64,000 nt of DNA from Cloeon dipterum (Eukaryota; Arthropoda; Insecta; Ephemeroptera; Baetidae): contig NC_088789.1 in assembly GCF_949628265.1 (NCBI RefSeq), forward strand, positions 34,651,883 through 34,715,882. Reading direction: 5' to 3'. Shown piece by piece: positions 48,426 to 58,323 of the stretch. The notes beneath the pieces were generated by a model that was not told where the DNA came from, searched no databases, and worked only from the letters and a program-made list of their open reading frames with translations. The position numbers and the translations under genes are program-made. Numbering within the stretch: the first letter of the stretch is position 1; each line of letters opens with the position of its first letter.

Positions 48426-48688
48426 TGTTACCGATGTGAACGATGCATACTATTTGGGCGCCCAAAGAGGAGAGCGAGGGGAGGAGCCTGATATATAAAA
48501 CTACCCCGCACGAAGAGGGCTCGAGACATTCACGGATCCCGAGGCCCGACGCCACCTGACTCTCCCTCCGACCGTAGACCGTGCTCGACGCTGGCTCTCG
48601 CTAGTCTCGCTTTCTCCCCCTCGCTCAACCATTGGAGCAACCGCTCTGTAGAACTTGCGTCGACGTCCCACTTCAATAAATAACCACA
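48426..48688 (+). mobile_element. Putative solo LTR or promoter block upstream of NLR-B
   Basis: Right-arm counterpart of 11058-11310. It starts TGTTACCGATG, has ATATATAAAAC at about 48492, an AATAAA at 48675-48680 and ends AACCACA. It lies 182 bp upstream of the NLR-B start codon and points away from the gene. The nearby donor-like CGTCAG|GTAAACC on the - strand (about 48403) is conserved with NLR-A, so a 5' UTR exon of the NLR may begin inside or beside this block. Confidence 0.4.
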
Positions 48689-48892
48689 GGTATGGTTTTC
48701 AAAGACTCAACCCTGCTTTACGGACGCGCTGACTTAGCCGTCAACCCCTCTTTATATCTATGGCTAAGAGAACAAGGCTCATTACTCGTGAGGATTCGGC
48801 GCTGCTGACAAGTGGAGGCGAGATCTGGGTGAGATCTCCAAATTTCCTCATCCAGGAAAATAGAGAAAAATTCATAAGTACACGAGAATTTG

Positions 48893-49572
48893 CGGCCCTA
48901 ATTTTTTAGTGGCTTTTCCGTGTTGGGAGTGGGGCCGAAGGCAACTCAAGTTCCTATTATTCAATTCTTTATTGTATAAGGGCGGGGTTGGAGTGGGCCG
49001 CGGTTGCTCGGTGGGCCCAGCCCCGGTAAGCAATTTGGCACCAGTCTAGGCCTGGTTTCACCCCTCTTGTTGCTATTTCGGATATTTATGGTCGTTTCGC
49101 CGCGAACGAGTGACGTCACGAGGTTCATCACTTGCAGCGGCCACAGCGGCGCCATATTCGGTTTGCTGCTTCATTTTCGCGCTCGGATATATTGCCTCAT
49201 TTTTCCAGGATCGCGCAAAACCCTTTCATGGGTCGTTTCGCTTGTATAAAACCAATTGAAAACTGAACACTTTTGGAGTAAATTAACAAAAATTAAAATG
49301 TTGAATAATGCCGATGATAAAGATCGTCCCGCACGAAAATGCAATGAATTTTTTACATAATTGATTAAATGTCCCACTGGTTCTTTAGAAAAAACCCTAT
49401 TAACTTACTGAAATCAGTAATTTTTGTGTCTGGTCAGCCAAATAGGAAAATGTTTTTAGGGTTTAAGCTTAAAGCTTTAGACTTACAACAGATTGTTGCA
49501 TATTTCATAGAATTTTGGCAGCAAAAAAACTCATCGCTCGTGAGGGCTGACATAAGACTCTTTACGTGTACT
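48893..49572 (+). repeat. Border direct repeat, right copy
   Basis: Same orientation and order of motifs as 10327-10879, sitting directly outside the right arm. It carries about 140 bp not present in the left copy (about 49183-49322). Beyond 49572 the sequence departs from that of the left arm. Confidence 0.65.
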
Positions 49573-50300
49573 TCTCGTGTCATAGACGAATATAAAAATA
49601 AAATGAAACCAAGTTTTTAAAATACCGCAGATACTGGTGATGTTGGTGGCTGCGAGGGCGGGCGACGGATGCAAAAGGCGCAGAATTTCACGATGAGTCT
49701 AAATTTCTCTTATTTTTTAATATACTACGCATCAGAGCTGAGCTATTATTTTTTAAAGTCGAAAACCCAAGAGTGACATTACTAATTTTGATTTTCGCAG
49801 TGCAGGCGGGACCCTAAGGGCCCGACAGCACCGATTTTATTACCAATCGACGCCCCACGGTGACGCGCGTCTTCTCTGCGTACGGGGTTTCAAAATCTGA
49901 CCGATTTTTTAATTTTTCAGCTGAATTTTTGAAAAAAAGTCCAAATATTTAATGATTTCCGTCGACCATAATCTCGGTTGCAGGGAAAAACTTGAGCTTC
50001 ATTCAACCCGAAATTTATCTGGGATTATTTTATGATCAAATACGAGCCAATCCAATCAAAATCCTAGAAGGAGATAATTTTTAACTTTAAATAATAAGAT
50101 TTTCGCACTTTCTTCTAAAGGATAACACGGCTTTTATAAACAATTCGTGATTTTTTACAAATTGTGGAAACTGACTTTATTGCACGCAAAGGACCGCTGC
50201 CGGTCTAGTAAATAATTTCTAAATTTTCGCGTCCATAGAAAAATTAACGTGTTGTAAGGGCAAGAAATGGTTTTGCTTTAATTTAAATTCGGCTGTTCGT
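49573..50300. other. Intergenic, no gene recognised
   Basis: The region has weak similarity to the second dispersed family seen at 6.4-8.2 kb (a GGCCCGACAGCACCGATTTT segment, then a poly-T-rich segment). Nothing coding can be supported. Confidence 0.4.
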
Positions 50301-51470
50301 CCGTTCGTCAACCACGACCCTTCATCGGGCGTTTGCTTGGGATACCCGAACGACCTTTTTCAAGGTATCCCGCGACCTGAGACGCTGAGATCCGCTCCCA
50401 GGTCGGGTTTTAATGCTTTTTCAATATTTTCGAGCACATTTTACGATATTTGGGAACGATTTTCCCCCTTGAACGTCGAGGACGGTTTTTTCGCGGTTTG
50501 TTCAGGCACTGCCGAGAATTTCTGGATAATTTCGCCACCTGCCCAAAGGGGTGTCTTAACGGGGTTGTATAAAATAATTGGCGACCTGCCGACGGTCCTA
50601 GAAGCCCGCCCGGTGCGAAGCAATTTCGAGCTCAGCCGAATGTCTTCGCTCCGGGTGCGCCGACAGTGCAATTGGCAATTATTTTTGCGAATAATGAAAA
50701 CCATTCATAAAATCGAGAGATAACCTATTATCTGTTGCTTCGGACAGCTTTTCGCTTAAATATTGAGAGCGCTTTCTTATCTATACGTTCTCTACATACG
50801 TTGGGGATGAAGCAAACACGTCTTTTTATCTCTGGATTTTACGTCGCGAGAACGCACAAAGTCCTTATTTATTATGAAAGTCTAATGTGTATTTTAATCA
50901 ACAAAAATTTCAATCAACCCTTTCGAGGGAAAATTCGAATTGCCAGAGGGACAGTCCACGCAATTGTACATGTCTCGTGTTTAGTTCCAGTTGCTTCCTT
51001 TATATTTATTTGATCATGACAGTTCGCTTTGCGGTATTTCTTCCGTCTCTCCTCTCGACGCTGCTTTTTATTCCTGCCGCAGCTTCACTGTTCTTTTTTT
51101 TCTCCTGCCAGCTGCGCAACCTCCACTCTTAACACACAAATCGTGATAACGCAAAAGCAGCCTTGACATTTTGACACTCAACTTCTTTCCAATCAGCAGC
51201 CATAAACAAATAAGATTAACCGGCTAATTTTTTCACATCAAAATAATTATAAATCATCTCAGCAGTGCCCAATTTCATTCAGGAATATTTGCATAATTTT
51301 TTATTAAATTTTTAATATTTCATTGTTTGTCGTTTTTGAAAACTACGCGATCAACACGGAACTATCAGCTCTTTTATAAAGAAAACGTGCCTTTCGCGCT
51401 TAAAGTGATCGAATTGCATGACGTCATATTTCTTGCAAGCTGCTTATAACTTTGGCAGTTGCTACGCGCA
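50300..51470 (+). repeat. Dispersed repeat copy
   Basis: It combines the CAACCACGACCCTTCATCGG / CGACCTTTTTCAAGGTATCC phrase of the second family with the GATA-rich and TTAACCGGCT blocks of the 5S-linked family. It is the clearest + strand match of the inverted copy at 3985-5440. Confidence 0.6.
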
Positions 51471-51495
51471 GTTGCTTAAAACGTGAAGATTGAAT

Positions 51496-51577
51496 CAATT
51501 GAATGAACTTCAATGATTTGTCAAACGTCTCCTCTCCAACGTCATTGCCACCATTTTCTCTCACCAAACAAATTTTA
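51496..51577 (-). pseudogene. Stray fragment of an NLR NACHT-region exon
   Basis: The - strand encodes VRENGGNDVGEETFDKSLKF, matching KRENGGNDVGDETFDKSLKF of NLR-B (about 41124-41205) with a few base changes. It is closer to NLR-B than to NLR-A, which has TIKKSLKFLQ here. Only about 82 bp are present, with repeat sequence on both sides, so it is a broken fragment. It shows that NLR sequence has been copied into the flanking repeats. Confidence 0.75.
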
Positions 51578-51589
51578 CCGGAGCGCTGT

Positions 51590-54500
51590 GTTGCTCCGGC
51601 GCCGAGATTAGTTTTATTTTTGTAGAAATTCAACGCGTTGAGGGATTTCGACTCACGACGTCTCAAATGACTCGTCTCAGCGAGACCTGCGACCTGACCT
51701 ACCCTGACGACCTTTATATCATTCAAAAATCATATTTGTTGAATTATTACTTGGAATTAAATTTTAGAGACGTTATCATATTCACAGAAATAGAGCCGCT
51801 ATCAAATGAATCTATTTGTTGCCGCACTTCCTTTCAAAAATCCAAAAGTTTGCGGTTCGGTCTGACGCCGATTATCGATTTCCAAAGGCAGCACACTCGC
51901 CGCGTATGCTTCCTGCTGCCCTTCTTATCAGCCCAGAATTTTTGTAACTTTGGACTTTTTACTGCGAAAAGTAAGTCGAACAAATTCCTATGCTAATATA
52001 ATTAAATAATTAGTAATTCTAGGAGGGAATTCAAGCGGTAAAAAATTCTGGTTAAAATTAGAGAATGTGAGATTCTTTTCCTTTTTTAAACGTTCTCTCT
52101 TCAGTAAAAATAACTGGCGGCAAAAAAATTAAAAATTATAGCTTCTGAAATAAAATATCTTTAGAATAATGAAACGCTTTTAAAAATCACGTGGATTTGG
52201 AAAATATATTTGGGCCGAAATTTTGTTTGCATTGCGGGAATCCTGTTAAAAAATCAATCTTTTTGGTTCTTTCTGGCTCTGCGCGTAATGGCGTAATTAA
52301 AAATAATTTTGATCCATCAAGGAGATAGAAATGCCGGAAAACTTACCAAAACTGGTGATTGTGAGTGGGAAAAGTGCAGCTCGTCCGTCTCTCCTTCTTC
52401 TTTGGCTCTCGCTCTCGGCCTCCTTTTCTCTCCTGCTTCTAGTCAGCGAAGAGAAACAGAGAAGAGTGTGGTGACTTTTCGTCGTTCATCCGGCTAGTGG
52501 CGAACAGGCTGCGCGCGAGTGTGCGCTAGCTAATCAACTTCCCTCTTTTGGCCCCTCGTCTAAAAAAAACAAGACGGAATGCAATCGCAGCCGCATTTTC
52601 ATGTAATTATTCTGCTGCGATGATTCTCACCTCTTTAAAAAGCATCTCTTTGCCGGTTTAACCCTTTGGTTTACTACATATAATTGCGCGTCGCAGTTGA
52701 GCAAATAAATATTTCTACTACTTCTCCAAACTATGCTCTTAATTGAAAAATAAAAAGCAGCCAGATAAAATTTATAATACAATTTAATGAAAGGTCCAAA
52801 TTGATGCACCAATTCCCGTTTCTCTTCTTTTTCGTGTTGAAAAGCAGATGCGTGTCCTTCAAATGTGCCTCGAAAGGAAATTTGCTTTTCGTCCGCTCAT
52901 TTTTTACAAACTCATGTGCTGGCACGTTCCATGCTTAGCTTTAAACTTAATTTTAATTAATTTCAACGTGGAAAATATTCAAAAAATTAAGAAAACCATC
53001 ATTAAAGCTCAGTAATAGTTTGATTAATAAATAAATAATTTTAATACGCCTTTGGTCTGCGAGCTGCGAGAGACACACGCTTTTCTATGAATGGATTTAA
53101 TTTCCTAGACAACTTAAAAAATGGTGCAACGTTTGATTCTCGACGTTATTTTTATTTAATTTATACGACTCAATCTTAATTACTATTTCTTTTCTTTTAA
53201 GAAAACGATGCGATCGACACGCAACTGTTGCCGCAATACATGCTTAGTAATAAACGTGGTTTTCGCGCCTAAAGTGTTCGAATTGGGAGACGTCATAGTA
53301 GTGCCAAGCTGCAGATAATTTTGGTAGTTGCCACGCGGGGGCAGCACCTCTCACGCCCACTGCCTTTTGCTTCTTCGCGCCTCGCGGCGAGCACGAGCAG
53401 AACAGCTGATTGAGCCCGTGTTTGTGTTTACGTCTCGCGGATTGCGCAGATTTAGCTCGTTTCTCGCGTTTTGCAGAGGGATAAAGCGGCTGTTGCGCTC
53501 GTCGGCGCCGCTGTCGGCGCCGCCGGACAAGGCGGTGCTCGGAAAGCTGCGGAAAAAGAGCGGCGACGCGTCCAGAAAGTGCAAAAAGGCGCTCGAGAAC
53601 CGCGGAAATCACTTGGCAAAGGTACAAAAAACCTTGCAGAGGTTTAAAGGGCCTTTCGACCCTTCAGGGCGCACCTACGAACTGATTCAGGGCTGCGTGG
53701 TGGCTCATTAGCTCCACTGCGACTAGAATTGACAATTGAGAAAGCTCGTGCATTTGAAATTTAAATTTTCGCAATATTTTAAATTTTAATTAATTTAAAA
53801 ACAAGCAAACTAAATGAAATTATATTTTTATATTTTGTAAAGAAGGAATAAAATTTTTACCAGGTTCAAATCTCTGCGGGCATTCCAGTTTTTCCTTAAA
53901 ATAATTAATTTTCGACCTTTTCAGATGAAGCCTTGAGTACCGCGAGCAATTGCTGCCGGTGGCCGCAGGTCAGCGGCTTTCCCTTCCCTCTGGTGGCGCC
54001 AGGTCTCTCAATACTCTCAAAGGTGCGTTTCACCCTGACCCTGAATTTGCACGTATAATTTTTAAAAATAAAATTCAGGTTCGTCTGGAGGAGCGCGGAA
54101 AATGTAGTCGACTGTGCTGACAACGAGTGAGTGAATAATTCGGCTGGCGACGAGACGCTGCAGGTGGCGCCGACGAGGACGGCGCCGCTGTCGGCCCACC
54201 GCCAGTCCAGGCACCAGGTTGGCGACGTAAGCAAGCTTTTAAAATGTTATTTCAGTTGAAATATGATCTGGTTTGTTCGAAAAATAGCTTCAACCTGAAT
54301 TAAACCATTTTCCGAGGTTGCAGGCCTTGATTTCACTCATTGTCAGGGTAGCAAAAGCAATTACCAGTTCTCTAATTTATCAAAAACTTGATTTAGGGCG
54401 TTCAATTTGCCAGATGAGCATTTTATGACAAATTATTAAAAAATGGACCCTGAAAATTATTTTTAATTGCAGACACGTGAGCGTGAGGAGGTCGCTGACC

Positions 54501-57205
54501 CGCCGAGGGTAGACGCTGATTGGTAGAAGTAGTAGGTGCGGAGAAATGGACACCCTGGGCAGCATCTCGGAGGGGAAGCAGCAGTACACCTCGTTGTCCG
54601 AGAGACGTCAGTGTTGAGCGGCCGCAAGCACCAGGTGGCTCCTCACGCAACCCTGACGAAACCACCTTCAGGTATACTCATCCAGATTCACTTCTAGTTA
54701 AGACGTCCTCAACCTGACGTCGGGGTAAACACCCTGAGTTTGTAAATTTAATTTCTTTTCATTTAAAAAAAATATTCCTTCCTCCTGACTCACAATCAGG
54801 GAAGGTTGTTTTGAACGTCATCCACATCTCCGCCTGGTTCGAGGGTAGTTTCGATTTAAATTTTGGACTTGCGTTGCAGTGTTGCGGCGTGCGAGCGGGT
54901 GCGGCGGTGGCGTCGCGCCGCTTCTCCGACTCGCGCCACGAGCTGAGCGCTGATCGAGGCCGAGTGCCAGGGACACCACCTTCCACAACATTGTCTGTGA
55001 TTCGCCCCTTGCCTCCCCTAATCCACCTCTAAAATAAATATTCACTGCGTTGGCTGACCAAAATCGCGACTTTTCTTTCTCCTGAACCCACTTTTCATTT
55101 AATTTGAAAAAAAAACATCTCGACTGCGCTGTTTCAACACTCTCTTTCGCTGCAGCCGCTTTTACAATTTAACAACAGAATTTGCAGTATATGGGAGAAT
55201 AAAATTTGAGAATCCCTGCACAAATAAAAGTCTTAATTTTGTTTCAAAGTTTAGCTGGAGGAATCGTTTCAGCACACGAGTGGAAATTGCGAATTAGTCT
55301 TTTTTCTGCAGGAAATGCGGCGGCGCAAGGTGCAAAATCATTTGCATTTCAACAGGCTGGCTAGAATGAATTATTCGAAATTTCTGCATTAATTAATTAG
55401 TTTATTAAAATGAAGATGAAATGCGGCTTTATTTTATTTAAAATCCCCTTCAATCTTGGCTATTGGCACAGCAGCATTATTTTGAGAGAGATAATCAGCA
55501 AAAATAAAATAAACCCAAAAGAGCAAGATAAAACTCGGACGTTAAAAATATTTTTAATTTTAAAATTGTTGCAACGTTTACATTTTAAGAGCAAAAAATG
55601 GTAATAAATTAAAGTTAGTTTCTGCTTGATTTTGGTTATTTTCAGCTGCAAATTGCGAGTGGAATCACGATTTATAAAGCGATGAGTATTACAAACCTGT
55701 CACTAGTCCTGCGGAATCGATCTTTTCCCTTCTCAGCGGACGAGACGCACTTTGGAGGCTGACTCTGGAGCAGGCTTTTCTTCAAAGGTGAGTGTTGGCA
55801 ACCCTTTGAATTTAGCAATTTGTTTATTTTGGGTACGGTTTCGCTCGCGTTTTTATCAAGAAATTGAGCGAGACGAGACTTGTGATTTGAGATGTTTTTT
55901 TCAGAATTTGAAAAGAAAAATTTCCATGTTAAAATGTGATAAATTATTTATTTGTATAACTATTTTGTCGGTGAAACGAGCTAAAATCTGGAAATATTTG
56001 ATTATGCCAGGTAAAACTTAAGAATAAAAAGATAAACAAATTTGGCTTTTAAAATTAATCGATTTTTTCAACTTTATTTATTTCTCGCGTGAGGCAAAAG
56101 CGGCGGTGGGCGCGTGAGCCGCTGCGGCGTCTCTCGTGCTGCTGCAGCTGCTCACCCGCCGATCGCAAGTCGCTTCTTTCCTCTTTCATTTCCAAGCCCA
56201 ACGCGCCATCAACCGGCACTGCCGCAACCCAGAAAATTGCACCCTTAGATTCGACAAATTCTTTTTGTGCTTTGCTCGCATTCAATTAACAATTTCGTCA
56301 CGATTAACCTAGTTATGGTCCTTTTCTGTTGCCAGGCGGAAAGCAGACGCAATTAAAGAGTTCTCATCAATTAACCTTTTGGCGCCTTAATTCTCTTCTC
56401 GAATCGAGATAATTTTCCATTTCGTTTCCAAAATAAAAATCAAGACCGAAAAACCTTGGTGTTTAGTGTTGAGGTGAAGGGCGAGGCGAAAATAAAAAAA
56501 AATCAACTCGAACTGCTGCCCATTAAATTAAAATTTATCGCACGACACTTGGCGATGCGTTGTTTCTTCGTCTCTCCTCGCCTCTCGTCCGGCCGCCGCT
56601 TCACTGCTCCTTTTTATCTCTCCTGCCGACTGCCAACCTCTGCTCCGATAACGCGCAAAAGCGGCCTTGACTCTGAACTACTTTCAAAATAAACATCAGA
56701 TTAACCGGATATTTTTTTCCTGTAAAAAATATTCAAGCTGCTTCATTTCCGATTGATATAACTTTCTAATTTATTCCAAAATTACTGGCATCTCATCAAA
56801 TGCATCTTTCATTCAGCTCTAAATAGTAAAATAGCTTTCAGATTTATTTTTCTATTTTATTTTAAAAAAGGCAGACCTTTACAACAACGCACGGACTGCA
56901 TCCGCGCAAAAATGAGTTTTTTTCTCAAAATAATAAAAACCTAAAACTGCAGGCTGAAAAATGTTGCATTAATGTGAACATCAGAACTATTATCATTGAC
57001 TGTCAAATCCACTGTGTTTTATGAAATTTCTGCATGACAGCTAAACCTAAAAGATGTGGTTAATAGTGCCCGCTGACTTCGTAACTTCGAGCTTTCAAGC
57101 GGTGTGTTGATCTTGCCGAAAGCGCTCGCTGCCGCCTAAGGAGAGTAGACTCTACTCTCCTTACTGCCGCCGAGCCGTCCCTCGAGCTCGTCGTTGCGCC
57201 GGCTG
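51590..57205 (+). repeat. Direct duplicate of the 24.2-30.0 kb spacer
   Basis: Direct repeat of 24225-29965 with small indels. It differs by about 400 bp at 51725-52130, by lacking the SINE-like insertion, and by about 430 bp of extra sequence near 56650-57080. It carries the second EF-Ts fragment. A polyadenylation-like AAATAAATATTC lies near 55033. Confidence 0.8.
53481..53621 (+). pseudogene. N-terminal exon fragment of mitochondrial elongation factor Ts, copy 2
   Basis: Same exon as 26091-26230: LGKLRKKSGDASRKCKKALE followed by NRGNHLAKVQK, which keeps the EF-Ts pattern further than copy 1. The start codon has become ATA and the frame runs on into a stop at 53709. No downstream EF-Ts exon is seen. 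Family assignment rests on the KLRKK...CKKALE motif. Confidence 0.6.
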
Positions 57206-58323
57206 CTGCTCGCCATCCTTATCGTTGCTCAGATTATTATTTAATTATTTTTATTTCTCTCTAATTCCATCGACGGCCAGAAGGGGCCAAGCAAGAACCG
57301 TCGAAATAAGGTTTCTCGTAAACAATTGATAAGTCCCGAAAAGCCAATTTTTAAATTATTCAACCCCGAAAAGCGGCAAGCCGAGAATAATCGGCATGTG
57401 CCACGGTAAAAATGAATAAAATTGAATGAGCTTAAAGATGGAAAAAATGCCTTTAATTAATGGTGAAATATTCAGATTACTGCGGATCGTTCCTTCAATT
57501 ATGCTGCTGGTCAGGGATCGAGGACAAATATAAAACGACACAGAGAATTAAGAGCTTGGAAATTAATTCGAGTTTGCAGTTTTTTTTACTCTTAAGTGAC
57601 TGTCAACACGCTGATTTGCAGCCCGGGCGGGAGGCGCGCAAACAGAGCCACGGCGCCGACCAGCCTGGCCGACCTCACAAGCTGGGCCGGCGCCGTCGTC
57701 CGCGCCACCAAGGCCATCCTCGACGCCAACCCTGCAGACAAAATTCTTTTTTCTCCACCGTGGGTGCTGTCGATATTTTATTATTTTTGACGATTAACCG
57801 CGGTGCAAATGGGTTTGGTTGGGAGAATTAAATGACAAGGAAATTTTGAAAAATATATAGTTCGTCGCAGTGGACCAGAGCGAAACTCGGCCAGGCCAGC
57901 CCTGCCGCCGAATCAGAACACCTGACGAGCAAGACCTGCTCACCTGACAATGAGATTGGATTTGGACTCAACCTGCTGCATTATTTATATACTTTGTCCT
58001 GTCTTGGAGATGAGGCTGTAATGGTGATGTGTTTTAAAATTCTAATACTAATTTAAGATGATTAAATTTCACATAAAAATCGCTTAGGTGAGGCATCATT
58101 TTTATTTGTTTCAAGTGTTGAAGTTGTTTTTAAAATAAAAAACCAAAGTTTTTATAAAGAATTTAATATTTCACATCAAACTTTATAAAAGCCTAACAAA
58201 AAGATACAATATTTTTAGTTATTTATAACACGATAAAAACACGAAGTTTATATTTATATGAAGGTCGACGGATAAGCTAAAAAATATTATTTTTCTCTTT
58301 CAAGTTGAAAAAAAATAATCAAA
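57206..58323. other. Intergenic with one GC-rich exon-like block
   Basis: Between 57624 and about 57740 a GC-rich block follows a good acceptor (GCTGATTTGCAG) and reads TSLADLTSWAGAVVRATKAI without stops, unlike its AT-rich surroundings. A second block at about 57868-57960 also follows an AG. I recognise neither, and donor sites are weak. The 3' flank of the ankyrin gene occupies 58050-58323. Confidence 0.3.

Larger units (their letters stand above)
30296..48886 (-). repeat. Right arm of the large inverted duplication
   Basis: Reverse-complement partner of 10880-24002. It is longer (18.6 against 13.1 kb) mainly because the NLR-B ankyrin exon is 3.3 kb longer and its intron 2 carries a 2.4-kb transposon. 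The inner boundary lies where both arms share AAACTTC...TCACTTTT...GATAATT and then diverge. The outer boundary shares GGAGGCGAGATCT...CATCCAGGAAAATAGAG. Confidence 0.9.

Noticed and set aside
57624-57740. GC-rich frame as a named gene
   Set aside because: It has an acceptor and open frame, but no recognised family, no convincing donor and no start.
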